Of a stretch of 64,000 bases of DNA, positions 51,770 to 61,377 are shown piece after piece. The stretch's first letter is position 1. Each line of letters begins with the position of its first letter. A program made the position numbers and the translations under genes. Below the pieces are notes generated by a model. The model saw only the letters and a list, made by a program, of their open reading frames with translations. It was not told where the DNA came from and searched no databases. Source of the stretch: Haloarchaeobius litoreus (lineage in GTDB: Archaea; Halobacteriota; Halobacteria; Halobacteriales; Natrialbaceae); the NCBI RefSeq assembly GCF_024495425.1, contig NZ_JANHJR010000002.1, positions 744,001-808,000 on the forward strand, given 5' to 3'.

Positions 51770-52969
51770 TCAGATACCCTGGCCCATCAGGTGGCTGCGG
51801 AGGATGTCGTCGTCCTTGTTGCCCGTGCCGGTGTTGACGAGCACGACGGTGTCGTCCTCGTCGAACTCGCCCTCCTCGGCGAGCTTCCACGCGCCCGAGG
51901 CGGCCGCGGCGCAGGTCGCGCCCATCTCCAGGCCCTCGTGCTGGGCGACGGTGATGGCGGCGTCGAGGATGTCTGGGTCGTCCGTCGCGACCGCACCGCC
52001 GTCGGACTCGCGGAGCACGTCGAGGATCCACGGGCTCGCGCCGGGGTCGGGTATCTCGATGCCGCCGCAGATGGTGTCGGGGTGCTCCCACGCCTCGTGG
52101 ACGTCCTTGCCCTCCTGGAAGGCGGCGACGACGGGTGCACAGCCGGTCGCCTGCGCCGCGTAGAAGCCGGGCACGTCCTCGGTCAGCCCCAGTGCCTCGA
52201 ACTCCTCCGCTGCCTTGTGCATCCCGACGAGGCCGACGCCGCCGCCGGTCGGGTAGACCACCGCGTCGGGGGTCTCCCAGTCCAGCTGCTCGGCGATCTC
52301 GTAGTACATCGTCTTCTTACCCTCGTGGCGGTACGGCGTCTCGAACGTCTTCACCGAGTACCAGTGCTCGTTCTCCGGGTCGGCCATCGCCTCGGCGAAC
52401 GCCTCGCCCGCGTCGGTGATGCGCCCGCCGACGACGGTCATGTCGCCACCGTGGACGTTCACCATCGCCTTGTTCGTGAACCCGGAGCGCGCCGGGAGGA
52501 ACACGTGCGAGTCCATGCCGGCCCGGGCGGCGTACGCCGAGGCGGCCTGGCCCGCGTTCCCCGCCGACGCCAGCGCCACGTCCGTCGCGCCGTGCTGGGC
52601 CGCCGCGGTCATCGCGACGGTCTGCCCGCGGTCCTTGAACGTGCCCGTCGGGTTGCGGCCCTCGTCCTTGATGTACACCTCGGCGACGCCCAGTTCGTCG
52701 GCCAGCGTCGGGCACTCGACGAGCGCCGTCGCCCCCTCGTCCATCGTCACCGCCGACCCGCGGGTGAACGGCAGGAGCTCGGCGTAGCGCCACATCGACT
52801 CGAACGGTCGGTCCGCGAGCGCCTCGCGCGACAGCGACACGTCGTCGTACGCGTAGGCGGGGTCGAGGATGCCGCCGCAGTCGGGACAGCGGTGTGTCTC
52901 CGCCGCGGCGTCGAAGCGCTCGCCGCAGTCGACGCAGTCCAGTCCCACGAAGGCCTCGGTCGTCTCCAT
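51770..52969 (-). CDS. thrC: Threonine synthase
   Basis: 399 residues. N-terminal zinc ribbon (CVDCGERF, CPDCGGIL) followed by a fold-type II PLP enzyme: KDEGRNPTGTFKDRGQTVAM with the Schiff-base lysine, ASAGNAGQAASAYAARAG, and the YPTGGGVGLVGMHKA phosphate loop. It converts O-phosphohomoserine to threonine. The zinc ribbon is typical of archaeal ThrC. A TATA box (complement of gtcctaagcc, 52991-53000) lies 22-31 nt upstream. Confidence 0.92.
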   Translation of the reverse strand: METTEAFVGLDCVDCGERFDAAAETHRCPDCGGILDPAYAYDDVSLSREALADRPFESMWRYAELLPFTRGSAVTMDEGATALVECPTLADELGVAEVYIKDEGRNPTGTFKDRGQTVAMTAAAQHGATDVALASAGNAGQAASAYAARAGMDSHVFLPARSGFTNKAMVNVHGGDMTVVGGRITDAGEAFAEAMADPENEHWYSVKTFETPYRHEGKKTMYYEIAEQLDWETPDAVVYPTGGGVGLVGMHKAAEEFEALGLTEDVPGFYAAQATGCAPVVAAFQEGKDVHEAWEHPDTICGGIEIPDPGASPWILDVLRESDGGAVATDDPDILDAAITVAQHEGLEMGATCAAAASGAWKLAEEGEFDEDDTVVLVNTGTGNKDDDILRSHLMGQGI

Positions 52970-53085
52970 GCGCGGGCGTTGGGACGGGGTGTCCTAAGCC
53001 CTGTCCATGTCGGCGTCGCCCGGACAGAGCCGGTCGCCGACACCGCGACCAGCGCGGTTTTCATCCCCGTGGCCGAAGGGCGGGT

Positions 53086-54354
53086 ATGGACGCAGACGTC
53101 ATCGTCGTCGGTGGCGGGTTGGCTGGGCTGATCGCCGCCCGCCGAATCGCCGACGCGGGTGCCGACGTGCGACTGTACGAGCGCGAGGAGACGGTCGGCG
53201 GGCGCGTCCGGTCGACCCACGGGGACGGCTTCACCTTCGACCGTGGGTTCCAGGTCGTGTTCACCGGCTACCCCGCGGTGCAGGCGGAGCTGGACCTCGA
53301 CGCGCTCGACCTGCGGACGTTCGCGGCGGGGGCGTGCATCTGTCGCCCCGGCCATCGCTCCATCCTCTCGGACCCGTTCCGCGACCCGTCGGCGCTGACC
53401 GAGTCGGTGCTGAACCGGGACGTGACGGTGAGGGACAAGCTCCGGACGCTGAAGCTGAAACGGGAGCTGTCGGGCCGGTCGACGGAGGCCATCTTCCAGG
53501 GGCCCGACACCGACATCGAGTCCTACCTCGGCTCGCGTGGCTTCTCCCGGAAGTACGTCGAGAACTTCGCTGCGCCGTTCTACGGCGGCATCACGCTCGA
53601 CCGGTCGCTCTCGACCTCCAAGCGCGTGTTCGAGTACACGTTCAAGATGCTCTCGGCGGGCGAGACGGCGGTGCCTGCCGGTGGGATGGGCGAGATACCG
53701 GGACAGCTCCGCGAGCGCGCAGCGGCGGCCGGCGTGGACGTGCGGACGGGTGCGACCGTCACCGAGGTCGACTCGGACGAGGGGGACGCGACGGTCACCG
53801 TCGACGTTGCGTCCGTCGAGGCCGACGCCGTCGTCGTCGCCACGGACCCCAGAGCGGCACGGGAGCTGACCGGCGTCTCGGCCATCCCCCGGCGGGGCCA
53901 CGCCTGTGTCACGCAGTGGTTCTCGCTGTCGGGCCGCGACGCGCTCGACGCCGGCACGCGGCTCATGCTCAACGCCACCGAGCAGGGCCCGAACCAGTTC
54001 GCCGACCACACCGCCGTCGCGCCGGAGTACGCCCCCGACGGTGTCAGGCTCCTCAGCGCGACGTTCCTCGGCGAGCGCGAGGAGAGCGACGACGGACTGG
54101 CGGCGCAGGCCAAGGAGACCCTCGAATCCTGGTACCCGGAGCGTCGCTTCGACGACTTCTCGCTCGAACACACCGACCGCATCCCGTTCGCGCAGTTCCA
54201 GCAGCCGCCGGGCTTCTCCGAGTCGCTGCCGGACACACGCGACCCGAGTGGCCCGGTGTACCTCGCCGGCGACTACACGCGCTGGTCGTCCATCCAGGGC
54301 GCGATGCAGAGCGGTCAGGACGCCGCCGCGGCGGTCCGCGAGGACCTCGGGTAG
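53086..54354 (+). CDS. FAD-dependent amine oxidase/phytoene desaturase-like oxidoreductase
   Basis: 422 residues. N-terminal Rossmann motif DVIVVGGGLAGLIAARRIADAGADVRLYERE, the RVRSTHGDGFTFDRGFQV flavin motif and C-terminal YLAGDYTRWSSIQGAMQSGQDAA. This is the amine oxidase/protoporphyrinogen oxidase/carotenoid desaturase superfamily. The substrate is not evident and no carotenoid gene is adjacent. TATA-like ggttttcatc (53056-53065) sits 21-30 nt before the ATG at 53086; the longer frame to 52894 runs antisense to thrC. Confidence 0.87.
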   Translation: MDADVIVVGGGLAGLIAARRIADAGADVRLYEREETVGGRVRSTHGDGFTFDRGFQVVFTGYPAVQAELDLDALDLRTFAAGACICRPGHRSILSDPFRDPSALTESVLNRDVTVRDKLRTLKLKRELSGRSTEAIFQGPDTDIESYLGSRGFSRKYVENFAAPFYGGITLDRSLSTSKRVFEYTFKMLSAGETAVPAGGMGEIPGQLRERAAAAGVDVRTGATVTEVDSDEGDATVTVDVASVEADAVVVATDPRAARELTGVSAIPRRGHACVTQWFSLSGRDALDAGTRLMLNATEQGPNQFADHTAVAPEYAPDGVRLLSATFLGEREESDDGLAAQAKETLESWYPERRFDDFSLEHTDRIPFAQFQQPPGFSESLPDTRDPSGPVYLAGDYTRWSSIQGAMQSGQDAAAAVREDLG

Positions 54355-54376
54355 CCGGAGTGCCCGCCTCGGGTGC

Positions 54377-55075
54377 TCAGAGCACCTGCCGTAGCTCGCC
54401 GAGCGGCGGGAACCGCAGCGTCTCGTCGGCGTCGGAATCCCGGACGACCGGGTGCAAGCCGCCGGCCCGCCGGACCAGCGGCGAGTCGAAGTCGCGGGCG
54501 CGCATCCCGTTGACGACGACGCCCGGCGCGAGCGTGGTGAACGGCGGGAGCATCAACACGGGGACGCCGTCGTAGGCGTCGGCCCCGTACAGCAGGCACG
54601 GGTGGCGTCTCCCCTCGACCGCCAGCACCGGATGGTCGTGGCCGACGACGTAGCGGTCACCCGTCTCGCCGGGCTCCTCGTGGCCGTGGCAGACGACGGT
54701 CCCGGAGTCGAGTTTGTGGGCGTCGTGGACCGGCTCGCTCGCGACGCGGTCGAGCTGACGGTCGTGGTTTCCCCGGACGAGCACCGGCTCCGCGCCGGCG
54801 TCGTGGATCGTCGAGACGACCGCGTCGAGCGACTCGCGCACCGGGACCGGAACGGCGTCGAACCGGTGGAGCACGTCGCCCGCGAAGACGACCGTCTCGG
54901 GCTCGAACCGGCCGAGAAGTGCCCCGAGCCGGTCGAGCGTGTCCTGACGCTCGTTCAGCGGGAACTCGACGTTGGAGGCGTGCGCACGACCGAGGTGGAT
55001 GTCCGCGACGACGAGCGTGTCGTCAGCCGGGAGGAAGACGCCCCTGTCACCGGCGACGAACTCACTCCTGGACAT
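54377..55075 (-). CDS. Metallophosphoesterase (PdeM/YfcE-like)
   Basis: 232 residues. Calcineurin-like motifs: VVADIHLGRAHASN (I), VFAGDVLHRFD (II), LVRGNHDRQL (III), VCHGHEEP and VVGHDHPVL (IV-V). The arrangement resembles ligase-associated endonuclease PdeM. Substrate unknown. Its start overlaps the 3' end of artA by 14 nt on the same strand, so the two are co-transcribed. Confidence 0.85.
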   Translation of the reverse strand: MSRSEFVAGDRGVFLPADDTLVVADIHLGRAHASNVEFPLNERQDTLDRLGALLGRFEPETVVFAGDVLHRFDAVPVPVRESLDAVVSTIHDAGAEPVLVRGNHDRQLDRVASEPVHDAHKLDSGTVVCHGHEEPGETGDRYVVGHDHPVLAVEGRRHPCLLYGADAYDGVPVLMLPPFTTLAPGVVVNGMRARDFDSPLVRRAGGLHPVVRDSDADETLRFPPLGELRQVL

Positions 55076-56012
55076 CGCCGCCGTCGGTCCGCACGTCCGG
55101 CGAGACGCCCAGCGCGTCCTCGAGGTCGTACTCCGTCCCGGTCGCGACGAACAGCACCTCCTCGAGGATGGCGAGCAGCTCGGGGACGACCTTCACGACG
55201 AGCCAGGTGATGCCGACGAGCGCGACGACCGAGGCCATCTGGGAGACGACGCTGTGGGCGAACCAGAACGAGGCCTCGATGGGTTCGATGCCGGCGAAGC
55301 CAGCGAGGGTGAGAACAGGCTCCATCGCGAACCAGCCCTTGCCGGCCGCGATGGCGACGAACACGTTGCGGACGATGTTCAGCACCCAGATCACGGGGAT
55401 GGCGATGGCGAGCGACTTGAGCTTCCGGTGGAGCGGTGCCTCGACCGCGACGATGAGGCCCGCGAAGATGGCCATCGAGCCGATGCCGGTGCAGGCGTAG
55501 ACGATGTACGTGCTGAACGCGTCCGGCCCGAAGTAGAAGTAGTTCATGTAGCCGTACTCCGGGCCGGTCGTGAACTCGGGATGGTAGCCGAGCTGGTTGA
55601 TGCCCCAGAGCGTCTGGACCGCGACCGTCTCGATGAGGAACTCGCGGATGGCGGGGATTGCCTGCGTCGGGAAGTAGACCAGACCCATCACGCCCACCGC
55701 CCGCGAGAGGACGTGCAGCCGTTCGCGGCCGCCGAGGATGAGGTAGCCGGTGTAGATGGAGGCCGGGACGGCAAAGAGCGCGAGGCCGCCCTCGACGAAG
55801 CTCTTGACCTCGAACGCGAAGTGCGGGAACACCGCCAGCCAGAACAGGCCGAACAGGCCCCACGTCGCCGCGAGTACGTACCGCGCGATGTCCCTGTCGT
55901 AGACGTCGACCAGCGCGCCGACGAGGAACGCCGCGATCATGACCCACGCGAACAGGTCGGTCGCGGTCATCCCGAACACCGTCGGTCCAACGACGGCCGG
56001 GAGGAAGTTCAT
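55062..56012 (-). CDS. artA: Archaeosortase A
   Basis: 316 residues with about eight membrane helices. Candidate active-site residues: Cys174 in YACTGIGS, Arg215 in LNIVRNVF and His253 in FWFAHSVVSQ, the pattern of the exosortase/archaeosortase family. ArtA processes PGF-CTERM proteins such as the S-layer glycoprotein and links them to lipid. The ATG at 56012 is preferred over the GTG at 56018, by the TATA box (complement of cggttaaagtcc, 56033-56044). The following gene overlaps its 3' end. Confidence 0.92.
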   Translation of the reverse strand: MNFLPAVVGPTVFGMTATDLFAWVMIAAFLVGALVDVYDRDIARYVLAATWGLFGLFWLAVFPHFAFEVKSFVEGGLALFAVPASIYTGYLILGGRERLHVLSRAVGVMGLVYFPTQAIPAIREFLIETVAVQTLWGINQLGYHPEFTTGPEYGYMNYFYFGPDAFSTYIVYACTGIGSMAIFAGLIVAVEAPLHRKLKSLAIAIPVIWVLNIVRNVFVAIAAGKGWFAMEPVLTLAGFAGIEPIEASFWFAHSVVSQMASVVALVGITWLVVKVVPELLAILEEVLFVATGTEYDLEDALGVSPDVRTDGGDVQE

Positions 56013-56032
56013 ATCCACTGCAAGGTGGTTCT

Positions 56033-56044
56033 CGGTTAAAGTCC
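56033..56044 (-). promoter_or_regulatory. TATA box of artA
   Basis: ggactttaaccg on the minus strand lies 21-32 nt before the ATG at 56012, the right spacing for a leaderless start there and too close for the GTG at 56018. Confidence 0.55.
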
Positions 56045-56139
56045 TAACGCCATCCTACGATGGGATTACCGCCGGGTAACCCGGGGGACGCGTCGTGGTG
56101 TGTCCCGACGAGCGTCGACCGCCGTGCCCGCGAGCCAGG

Positions 56140-56760
56140 TCAGTCCGCGTGCTCCTTCGCCGTCGTGTACGCGTTTCGGACCTCCCGGAACGCCTCCTCG
56201 TCGCCGCCGTGGTCCGGGTGGACCTCCATCACCCGCTCGCGGTAGGCGTCCCGGACCTCGTCGGTCGAGGCCGCCGGAGAGAGGTCGAGGGCCCGGAACG
56301 CGCGCTCGACGGCGTCGGGTTCGCTCGCCGGCTCCCACTGCAGTTCGGGCACCTCGAACGGGAGCCGTCGACCGAGGTGGTGGCCGGGCATCTCGTGCTC
56401 GCACAGCACCGCGTGCGTCCCCCTCGCCTGGATGTCGAAGAACGCCTGCCCGTCGAACGTCACCGCGACGTCGCGTTCGGGAAGGTAGAACGCCACGGTG
56501 TGTCCGGCGACCGGATGGCCCTCGGCGTAGCGCTCGCCGATCTCGTCGAGGTAGCGACGGATCTCCGCGTGCCGGCGGGCCTGTCCACGTTCGGGCTCGT
56601 CGCTCCGGCGGCCCGGCGGACTCGGAAACAGCTGCTCACCGACGACGAACATCGCCGCCGAGAACGCGGCGAAGACGACGCCGAGCGACAGCCCCGCCAG
56701 CACCCACGACGGGAGCGTCGCCGCCCACTCGAAGCCGAGGGCGAGCGGTTGCAGTACCAC
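56140..56760 (-). CDS. Membrane-anchored protein with C-terminal J domain
   Basis: 206 residues. One transmembrane helix near the N terminus (WVLAGLSLGVVFAAFSAAMFVVG, 19-41), a Pro/Arg/Glu-rich stretch, a central beta-rich domain (HTVAFYLPERDVAVTFDGQAFFDIQARGTHAVLCEHE), and a C-terminal J domain (about 150-206) with HPD at 181-183. GTG start at 56760, supported by a TATA box (complement of cggtaaagaaaac, 56781-56793). The longer frame to 57039 is antisense to the neighbouring hydrolase gene. Probably places Hsp70 at the membrane. Confidence 0.82.
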   Translation of the reverse strand: MVLQPLALGFEWAATLPSWVLAGLSLGVVFAAFSAAMFVVGEQLFPSPPGRRSDEPERGQARRHAEIRRYLDEIGERYAEGHPVAGHTVAFYLPERDVAVTFDGQAFFDIQARGTHAVLCEHEMPGHHLGRRLPFEVPELQWEPASEPDAVERAFRALDLSPAASTDEVRDAYRERVMEVHPDHGGDEEAFREVRNAYTTAKEHAD

Positions 56761-56849
56761 GACGGGCCGTAGGTGTTGCGCGGTAAAGAAAACAGCGGAC
56801 CGAAGACGTTCGGGGCACGTTGATGATTCTGGCCCGCGTCCGTGGACGT

Positions 56850-57806
56850 ATGCACAGCGAGCACGAGCGAGCGGGAGACACCGGTCGGGCGGACCGGGCG
56901 GGAGCCGAGCGCGGGTCGACGGGGGCCGATGGCGCTCCACCAGCGGGGGACGTCTCGCCAGCGCGGCTCCGGAGCCGGTACGTCGATCTGGACCGGGTCC
57001 GTGTCCGGTACTACGCCGCGGGTGACCCGACGGCCCCACCGGTCGTACTCCTCCACGGCGGCGGTCTCGACGAGGCCCGACTCTCGTGGCGACACACGAT
57101 CACCGGACTCGCCGACGTGTCCAGGGTGTACGCGCTGGACTGGCCCGGATACGGCGCGAGCGGTCCGCCGGCCGAGACGCCGACGCTGGGCTACTACGCC
57201 GACGTGCTGACCGACTTCCTCGACGCGGTCGACGTCGAGCGCGCGACGCTCGTCGGCATCTCGATGGGTGGCGGCGTGGCGCTCCGGGCTGCCGTCGACA
57301 GCACCGAGCGCGTCGCCCGGCTCGTGCTCGTCGACAGCTACGGCCTCGGAAGCACGGTTCCCGGCGGCCGGCTGGCGAGCTGGTTCGCCGGCCTCGACCG
57401 GACGAACCGGCTCCTCTGGTGGAGCCTCGGCCGCAGCCGGTGGCTCGTCGGGCGGACCCTCGCGGGCGTCACCGTCTCGCCCGACGCCGCGCTCGTCGAC
57501 GACGCCGTGACCGCCCTCTCGCGGCCCGCGAGCGGGCGTGCCTGGCGAGCGTTCCAGCGTCACGAGCTCCAGCCCGACGGACTGCGGAGCTCGTTCGTCG
57601 AGGACCTCCCGCACGTCACCGTCCCGACGCTGATCGTCCACGGGGAGCGAGACCCGGTCGTCCCCGTCGACTGGGCCGTCCGTGCGACGACGCTGCTGCC
57701 GGACGCGACGCTACGGGTGCTCTCGAACTGTGGACACATGCCACCCCGGGAGCGCCCCGGGGCGTTCCTCGGCGCAGTCGAAGCGTTCCTGTCTCAGCCG
57801 ATGTAG
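56850..57806 (+). CDS. Alpha/beta-fold hydrolase
   Basis: 318 residues. Oxyanion motif LLHGGGLDEA, nucleophile elbow LVGISMGGG (Ser), acid in VHGERDPVVPVD and catalytic His in SNCGHMPPRERP give a complete triad. A cap region rich in Trp/Arg lies between. Substrate unknown. The ATG at 56850 (MHSEHERAGD) is chosen over 56820; both have similar support, as the first about 45 residues are low-complexity. Convergent with the PAC2 gene, overlapping by 13 nt. Confidence 0.87.
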   Translation: MHSEHERAGDTGRADRAGAERGSTGADGAPPAGDVSPARLRSRYVDLDRVRVRYYAAGDPTAPPVVLLHGGGLDEARLSWRHTITGLADVSRVYALDWPGYGASGPPAETPTLGYYADVLTDFLDAVDVERATLVGISMGGGVALRAAVDSTERVARLVLVDSYGLGSTVPGGRLASWFAGLDRTNRLLWWSLGRSRWLVGRTLAGVTVSPDAALVDDAVTALSRPASGRAWRAFQRHELQPDGLRSSFVEDLPHVTVPTLIVHGERDPVVPVDWAVRATTLLPDATLRVLSNCGHMPPRERPGAFLGAVEAFLSQPM

Positions 57807-58555
57807 CGCAGGTCGTCGTCGCTCGGCACGTTGGCCTGCTGTTGCTGCTCCATCTCCTGTATCTTCCCGATGACCTCCTCCATCTCGTCGGCGCGCTCCT
57901 CCAGCGAGGCGTAGTCCACGTCCATCCCGAGCATCGCCTCGAGCACCTCCAGCACGGCGCGGGCGCTCTTGGGGTCGACGAGGTAGCCCGAGGTCTCGCC
58001 CATCAGGCAGGCGGCCTCGACGTCGCGGCGCGCGCCCAGCCCGAGCAGCAGGCCGGAGACGCCGACGATGCCGCCAGCGGGCTCGTCCTCGCGGAACTCG
58101 ACGTCCTCCGCTTCGAGGGCCTCGACGATGGACTCCTGGGTCGCCGCCCCGAGCACCGCGTACTCCTCGATAAGCTCGCCGGTCGGGACGCCGCCGAGCG
58201 CGTACAGCTCCTCGCAGCCGAACTCCTCGGCCACGTCGAGCACCGCGCTCGCGAGGCGGTAGTGGCCCTCGTTGGTCTGTGCCTGGTGGTCACCGGTCAG
58301 GACCAGCAGGTCACGCCCCTCGGTCTCGACGGCGTGGAACTCGAGATGGGTGAGCTCCGCGATGCCGTCGTGGCCCACGTCGACCTGCGGCGGCAGGTCG
58401 TGGGAGTAGAGCCGCCGGACGAGCGTCCCATCGTACTGGTCGAGGATGTGCTCGGCCGCCAGCTTGCCGACGTGGCCGACGCCCGGCAGCCCTTCGATGA
58501 ACGCCGGGTCGGAGAGTTCGGCCGAATCGACAGTCTCGATGTCGAGTGACTCCAT
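57794..58555 (-). CDS. PAC2-family (proteasome assembly chaperone-like) protein
   Basis: 253 residues. FIEGLPGVGHVGKLAAEHIL, the LTGDHQAQTNEGHYRLASAVLD region, ALGGVPTGEL and GLLLGLGARRDVEAACLMGETSG are hallmarks of the archaeal PAC2 (COG2047) family. It ends with a coiled segment and EMEQQQQANVPSDDDLRYIG; the final Y-I-G resembles an HbYX-like tail for proteasome binding but lacks the exact motif. Last gene of the ribosomal L44e operon, 5 nt after nop10. Confidence 0.85.
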   Translation of the reverse strand: MESLDIETVDSAELSDPAFIEGLPGVGHVGKLAAEHILDQYDGTLVRRLYSHDLPPQVDVGHDGIAELTHLEFHAVETEGRDLLVLTGDHQAQTNEGHYRLASAVLDVAEEFGCEELYALGGVPTGELIEEYAVLGAATQESIVEALEAEDVEFREDEPAGGIVGVSGLLLGLGARRDVEAACLMGETSGYLVDPKSARAVLEVLEAMLGMDVDYASLEERADEMEEVIGKIQEMEQQQQANVPSDDDLRYIG

Positions 58556-58560
58556 ACCCG

Positions 58561-58743
58561 CTACTCGTGGTCGGCGCGCTTAAGAGCGCGTCGGTAGTCG
58601 CCGTAGCTGTCCTCGGGGTCGACCGGGGCCGGGGCGCTGTTGACGGCCTCGGCTCCGCAGTCGGGACAGCTGTCAGAAAGGGTGTACACCGGGCGTCGGT
58701 GGCGGTCGCGCCACGCCGAACACACCCGGATGTCCGACTTCAT
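58561..58743 (-). CDS. nop10: H/ACA RNA-protein complex protein Nop10
   Basis: 60 residues: [60 protein letters not shown]. The zinc ribbon (VCSAW, CPDCG; the first pair degenerate as C-x2 absent) and the [17 protein letters not shown] motif are typical Nop10. Guides pseudouridylation with Cbf5, Gar1 and L7Ae. Overlaps the aIF2-alpha stop by 4 nt. Confidence 0.95.
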   Translation of the reverse strand: MKSDIRVCSAWRDRHRRPVYTLSDSCPDCGAEAVNSAPAPVDPEDSYGDYRRALKRADHE

Positions 58744-59540
58744 TCGTCGTCCGAACGACGCTCGCGGTGGTACTCGCCGGTCCCACCGTGCTCCTCGATG
58801 GCGACCTCCGCCCGTTCGGCGGCCGCCTCGAGTTCGGATTCCGCGGTCTTGTAGTTCGGTGCCTTCACGCGGATGCGGTACTCGGGCGAGCCGACGTAGG
58901 TCACGTCGAGCTCGACCTCGTCCGGCACCTCGCCGTTGCCTTCGGCGGCCTGCAGCGCCTCCTGCACGTCGTCGACGCCGCTCGGGTTCGGGCTGCGCAG
59001 GTCGACGTAGCCGGTGACGGTGACGTACGGCACCGACACGTTGTCGCGTGCGGTGTCGACGAGCTGCTCGACCTCCTCGTCGGCGAGGTCCGTGCTCGAG
59101 AGCGCCTCGGGGCCGTGGATGGCCGCCTGCTCGAAGCCGTCGTAGAGGCTGCCGAACTCGGCGAGCAGCTCGTTGGCGACGGATGCGTACTGCTCGTCGC
59201 TGACGTCCTCGCCGAACGCGAGCAGCATCCAGTTGTCGGCCTTCTGCTCGTTCTTCCACTCCTGGATCTTGTCCGACCGCTGGTGGTCGTTGACGTCCTT
59301 GATGGAGAGGTCGATCTGCTGGGAGTCCTCGTCGACGTCGAGTACCTTACAGACGACGGTCTGGCCCTCTCCGACGTGGTCGCGGACGTTCTTGATCCAT
59401 CCGCTGGCGACCTCGCTGATGTGGACGAGGCCACGCTTGTCCTCGTACTCCTTGAGGTCGACGAAGACGCCGAAGTCCTCGATCTCGTCGACGTCGCCGA
59501 CGACGAGTTCGCCCTTCTCGGGCCAGCCGCTGTACTTCAT
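58740..59540 (-). CDS. eif2a: Translation initiation factor aIF2, alpha subunit
   Basis: 266 residues. N-terminal S1 domain ([60 protein letters not shown]), helical domain, and the C-terminal alpha/beta domain ([34 protein letters not shown]) that binds the gamma subunit. Part of the ternary complex delivering initiator tRNA. Overlaps rps27e by 4 nt at its start and nop10 by 4 nt at its end. Confidence 0.96.
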   Translation of the reverse strand: MKYSGWPEKGELVVGDVDEIEDFGVFVDLKEYEDKRGLVHISEVASGWIKNVRDHVGEGQTVVCKVLDVDEDSQQIDLSIKDVNDHQRSDKIQEWKNEQKADNWMLLAFGEDVSDEQYASVANELLAEFGSLYDGFEQAAIHGPEALSSTDLADEEVEQLVDTARDNVSVPYVTVTGYVDLRSPNPSGVDDVQEALQAAEGNGEVPDEVELDVTYVGSPEYRIRVKAPNYKTAESELEAAAERAEVAIEEHGGTGEYHRERRSDDE

Positions 59541-59710
59541 CGTGCGTCGACCGTCTCCACGACCTCGTGGGGGATCTCCGCCTTCCCACCGGTCGGGGTG
59601 GCGAGCGTGGTGCCACACACCGCGCAGTTGACGGTGGTCGAGGCGTTCCCGAACACGATCTGTTCGTTCTCGCAGTCGTTACACCTGACTCGGATGAAAT
59701 CTCCTGCCAT
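59537..59710 (-). CDS. rps27e: 30S ribosomal protein S27e
   Basis: 57 residues with the zinc ribbon [29 protein letters not shown] and PTGGKAEI, all typical of S27e. Second gene of the operon; it starts 4 nt after the rpl44e stop and its stop overlaps the aIF2-alpha start (ATGA). Confidence 0.96.
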   Translation of the reverse strand: MAGDFIRVRCNDCENEQIVFGNASTTVNCAVCGTTLATPTGGKAEIPHEVVETVDAR

Positions 59711-59714
59711 GGGT

Positions 59715-59996
59715 TTACTCCTGAAGCTCCAGTCGACCGGCACGCCATCCCGGGCGGAGGTGCGCCTTGCCGCACTCACCGCAGCGGTACTTGAGGTCGG
59801 TCTTCTTCGTGGGCTTGTCGCCACCGGGGACCTTCGAGAAGCGACCGGCGTTCCCGATGACCTTCTTCCCCTCGCGCTGCTTCCGCTGGTCTTTCTTCAT
59901 ACCCGAGCTCCGGCCCGTGCGGACCTTCTCCACCTCGTGCTCGTGGTGCTCGTTGCAGTGAGGACAGTACGTGTTGAAACGTCGTGGCATCTGCAT
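59715..59996 (-). CDS. rpl44e: 50S ribosomal protein L44e
   Basis: 93 residues: [26 protein letters not shown], then [37 protein letters not shown] pattern (here [11 protein letters not shown]). Zinc site CPHC/CGEC. The start at 59996 (MQMPRRF) is the form known for haloarchaeal L44e. First gene of the L44e-S27e-aIF2alpha-Nop10-PAC2 operon; TATA-like cttttaaag region near 60035-60047 suggests a short leader. Confidence 0.95.
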   Translation of the reverse strand: MQMPRRFNTYCPHCNEHHEHEVEKVRTGRSSGMKKDQRKQREGKKVIGNAGRFSKVPGGDKPTKKTDLKYRCGECGKAHLRPGWRAGRLELQE

Positions 59997-60066
59997 AGAT
60001 ATCGGCCTCTTGGAATCACGTTGTCTCCGGCACTTTAAAACCCGTTTGGTTCGCCGTCGCCGGCCG

Positions 60067-61377
60067 CTACTTCCCCGAATCGGCCGCCTCACCGGCGGAG
60101 CCGTCGTCGGTGAGCTCCTCGTCCTCGTCACTGGCCGTGTCCGTGGCTTCGTCACCGCCGGTCGTCGCGCCGCCGGTGCCGGCGTCGAGCGGCGGGTCGC
60201 CCTGGAACGCCTCGCCGAGCTGTTCGCGCCACTCCTCGGTCGCCGCGAGGTCGGCCTCCAGCTCGGCGACGTGGTCGGCGAGCTCGGTCATCGACTCGCC
60301 GTGGCGCTCCTCGATGTCCGCGATCCGGGACTGGACCCCGGCGAGGTCGTCCGCGAGCGAGTCGGCACGCGCGTCGACCTCGTCGGTGCGGCCGCCGACG
60401 CGGTCGAGGCGCGCGTTCGTCCGGTCGAGGCCCTCGTCGAGCGTCGTCACGTCGTCGGCCACGGCGTCGACCCGGTCGTCGATGCGGTTCTCGACCGCCT
60501 CGAACCGGCCCTCGACCGCGGCGAAGCGCTCGTCCACGGCGTCGAACCGGTCGTCGACGGTGTCGAGGCGCTCAGCGGTGCCGGCCAGCCGCTCGTCCAC
60601 CGCGTCGAGCCGGTGTCCGAGGGAGTCGTATTCGCCGGCGTCGGCGTCGAGCCGCCCCTCGACGGCGGTGACCGCCTCGCGCGCCGCCGCGATGTCGGCC
60701 TGCATGTCGTCGACGATCTCGGTCGCGGTGCCGTGCTCGTCGATGAGGTCGCCGAGGCCGTCGGCGTACGCCGCGAACTCCTCGAGACGCGCCTCCAGGT
60801 GCTGGAAGTGGACCTCCTCGCTGCGGGCCTGCCCGGGCGCGACGTGCTCGCGCAGTCGCTCGGCCTGCTGCTCGCCGACCGTCCCCGTCTCGAAGGCGTC
60901 GATCAGTGCCTCGACGACGGCGTCGGGTGGCAGCGCGGACACCACGGCCTCGGCCGACAGCACGTCCGCGACTGCCTCGCTGGACAGCGCCGCGGCGACC
61001 ACCTCGGGGGTGAGGGCGTCGGCGACGGCGTCCTCCGTGAGTTCGGCGTCGGACACCGTCGTCGTGTTCCCCCCCGTCCGTGACCGCGTGCCGTCGGAGT
61101 CCACGGGGTCGACCATATCGATGTACGGTTCACCGAACACCGGTTGGACGCGGTCAAGCTCGGCCGTCGCGACCACGTAGCCCGTCGTCACGGTGTCCCC
61201 GGCCGGCAGGATGTCGACGAGGACGAGCGTGCCCTCGCCGTCCTCGAGCAGCCAGTCGCCGTGTCCGGTGGCGTCGAGGTCGAGCGTCTCGACCGGGAAC
61301 GCCCGGCCCAGCGACTCCTCGAGGCGGACGGCGGCGGTGTCCGACCGCTCCGACGTGATGCGGTACTTCACCGTCAT
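60067..61377 (-). CDS. Coiled-coil protein with N-terminal beta domain
   Basis: 436 residues. Residues 1-90 ([35 protein letters not shown]...[24 protein letters not shown]) look like a small beta domain. Then Ala/Glu/Asp-rich helical repeats ([28 protein letters not shown]...) and a long heptad coiled coil of repeating [29 protein letters not shown] units up to about 380, and an acidic tail. The ATG at 61377 is chosen because codons upstream lose the GC3 bias; an ATG at 61467 with a GGAGG 7 nt before it is the alternative. Function unknown; coiled-coil proteins of this kind often act in cell shape or chromosome arrangement. Confidence 0.7.
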   Translation of the reverse strand: MTVKYRITSERSDTAAVRLEESLGRAFPVETLDLDATGHGDWLLEDGEGTLVLVDILPAGDTVTTGYVVATAELDRVQPVFGEPYIDMVDPVDSDGTRSRTGGNTTTVSDAELTEDAVADALTPEVVAAALSSEAVADVLSAEAVVSALPPDAVVEALIDAFETGTVGEQQAERLREHVAPGQARSEEVHFQHLEARLEEFAAYADGLGDLIDEHGTATEIVDDMQADIAAAREAVTAVEGRLDADAGEYDSLGHRLDAVDERLAGTAERLDTVDDRFDAVDERFAAVEGRFEAVENRIDDRVDAVADDVTTLDEGLDRTNARLDRVGGRTDEVDARADSLADDLAGVQSRIADIEERHGESMTELADHVAELEADLAATEEWREQLGEAFQGDPPLDAGTGGATTGGDEATDTASDEDEELTDDGSAGEAADSGK

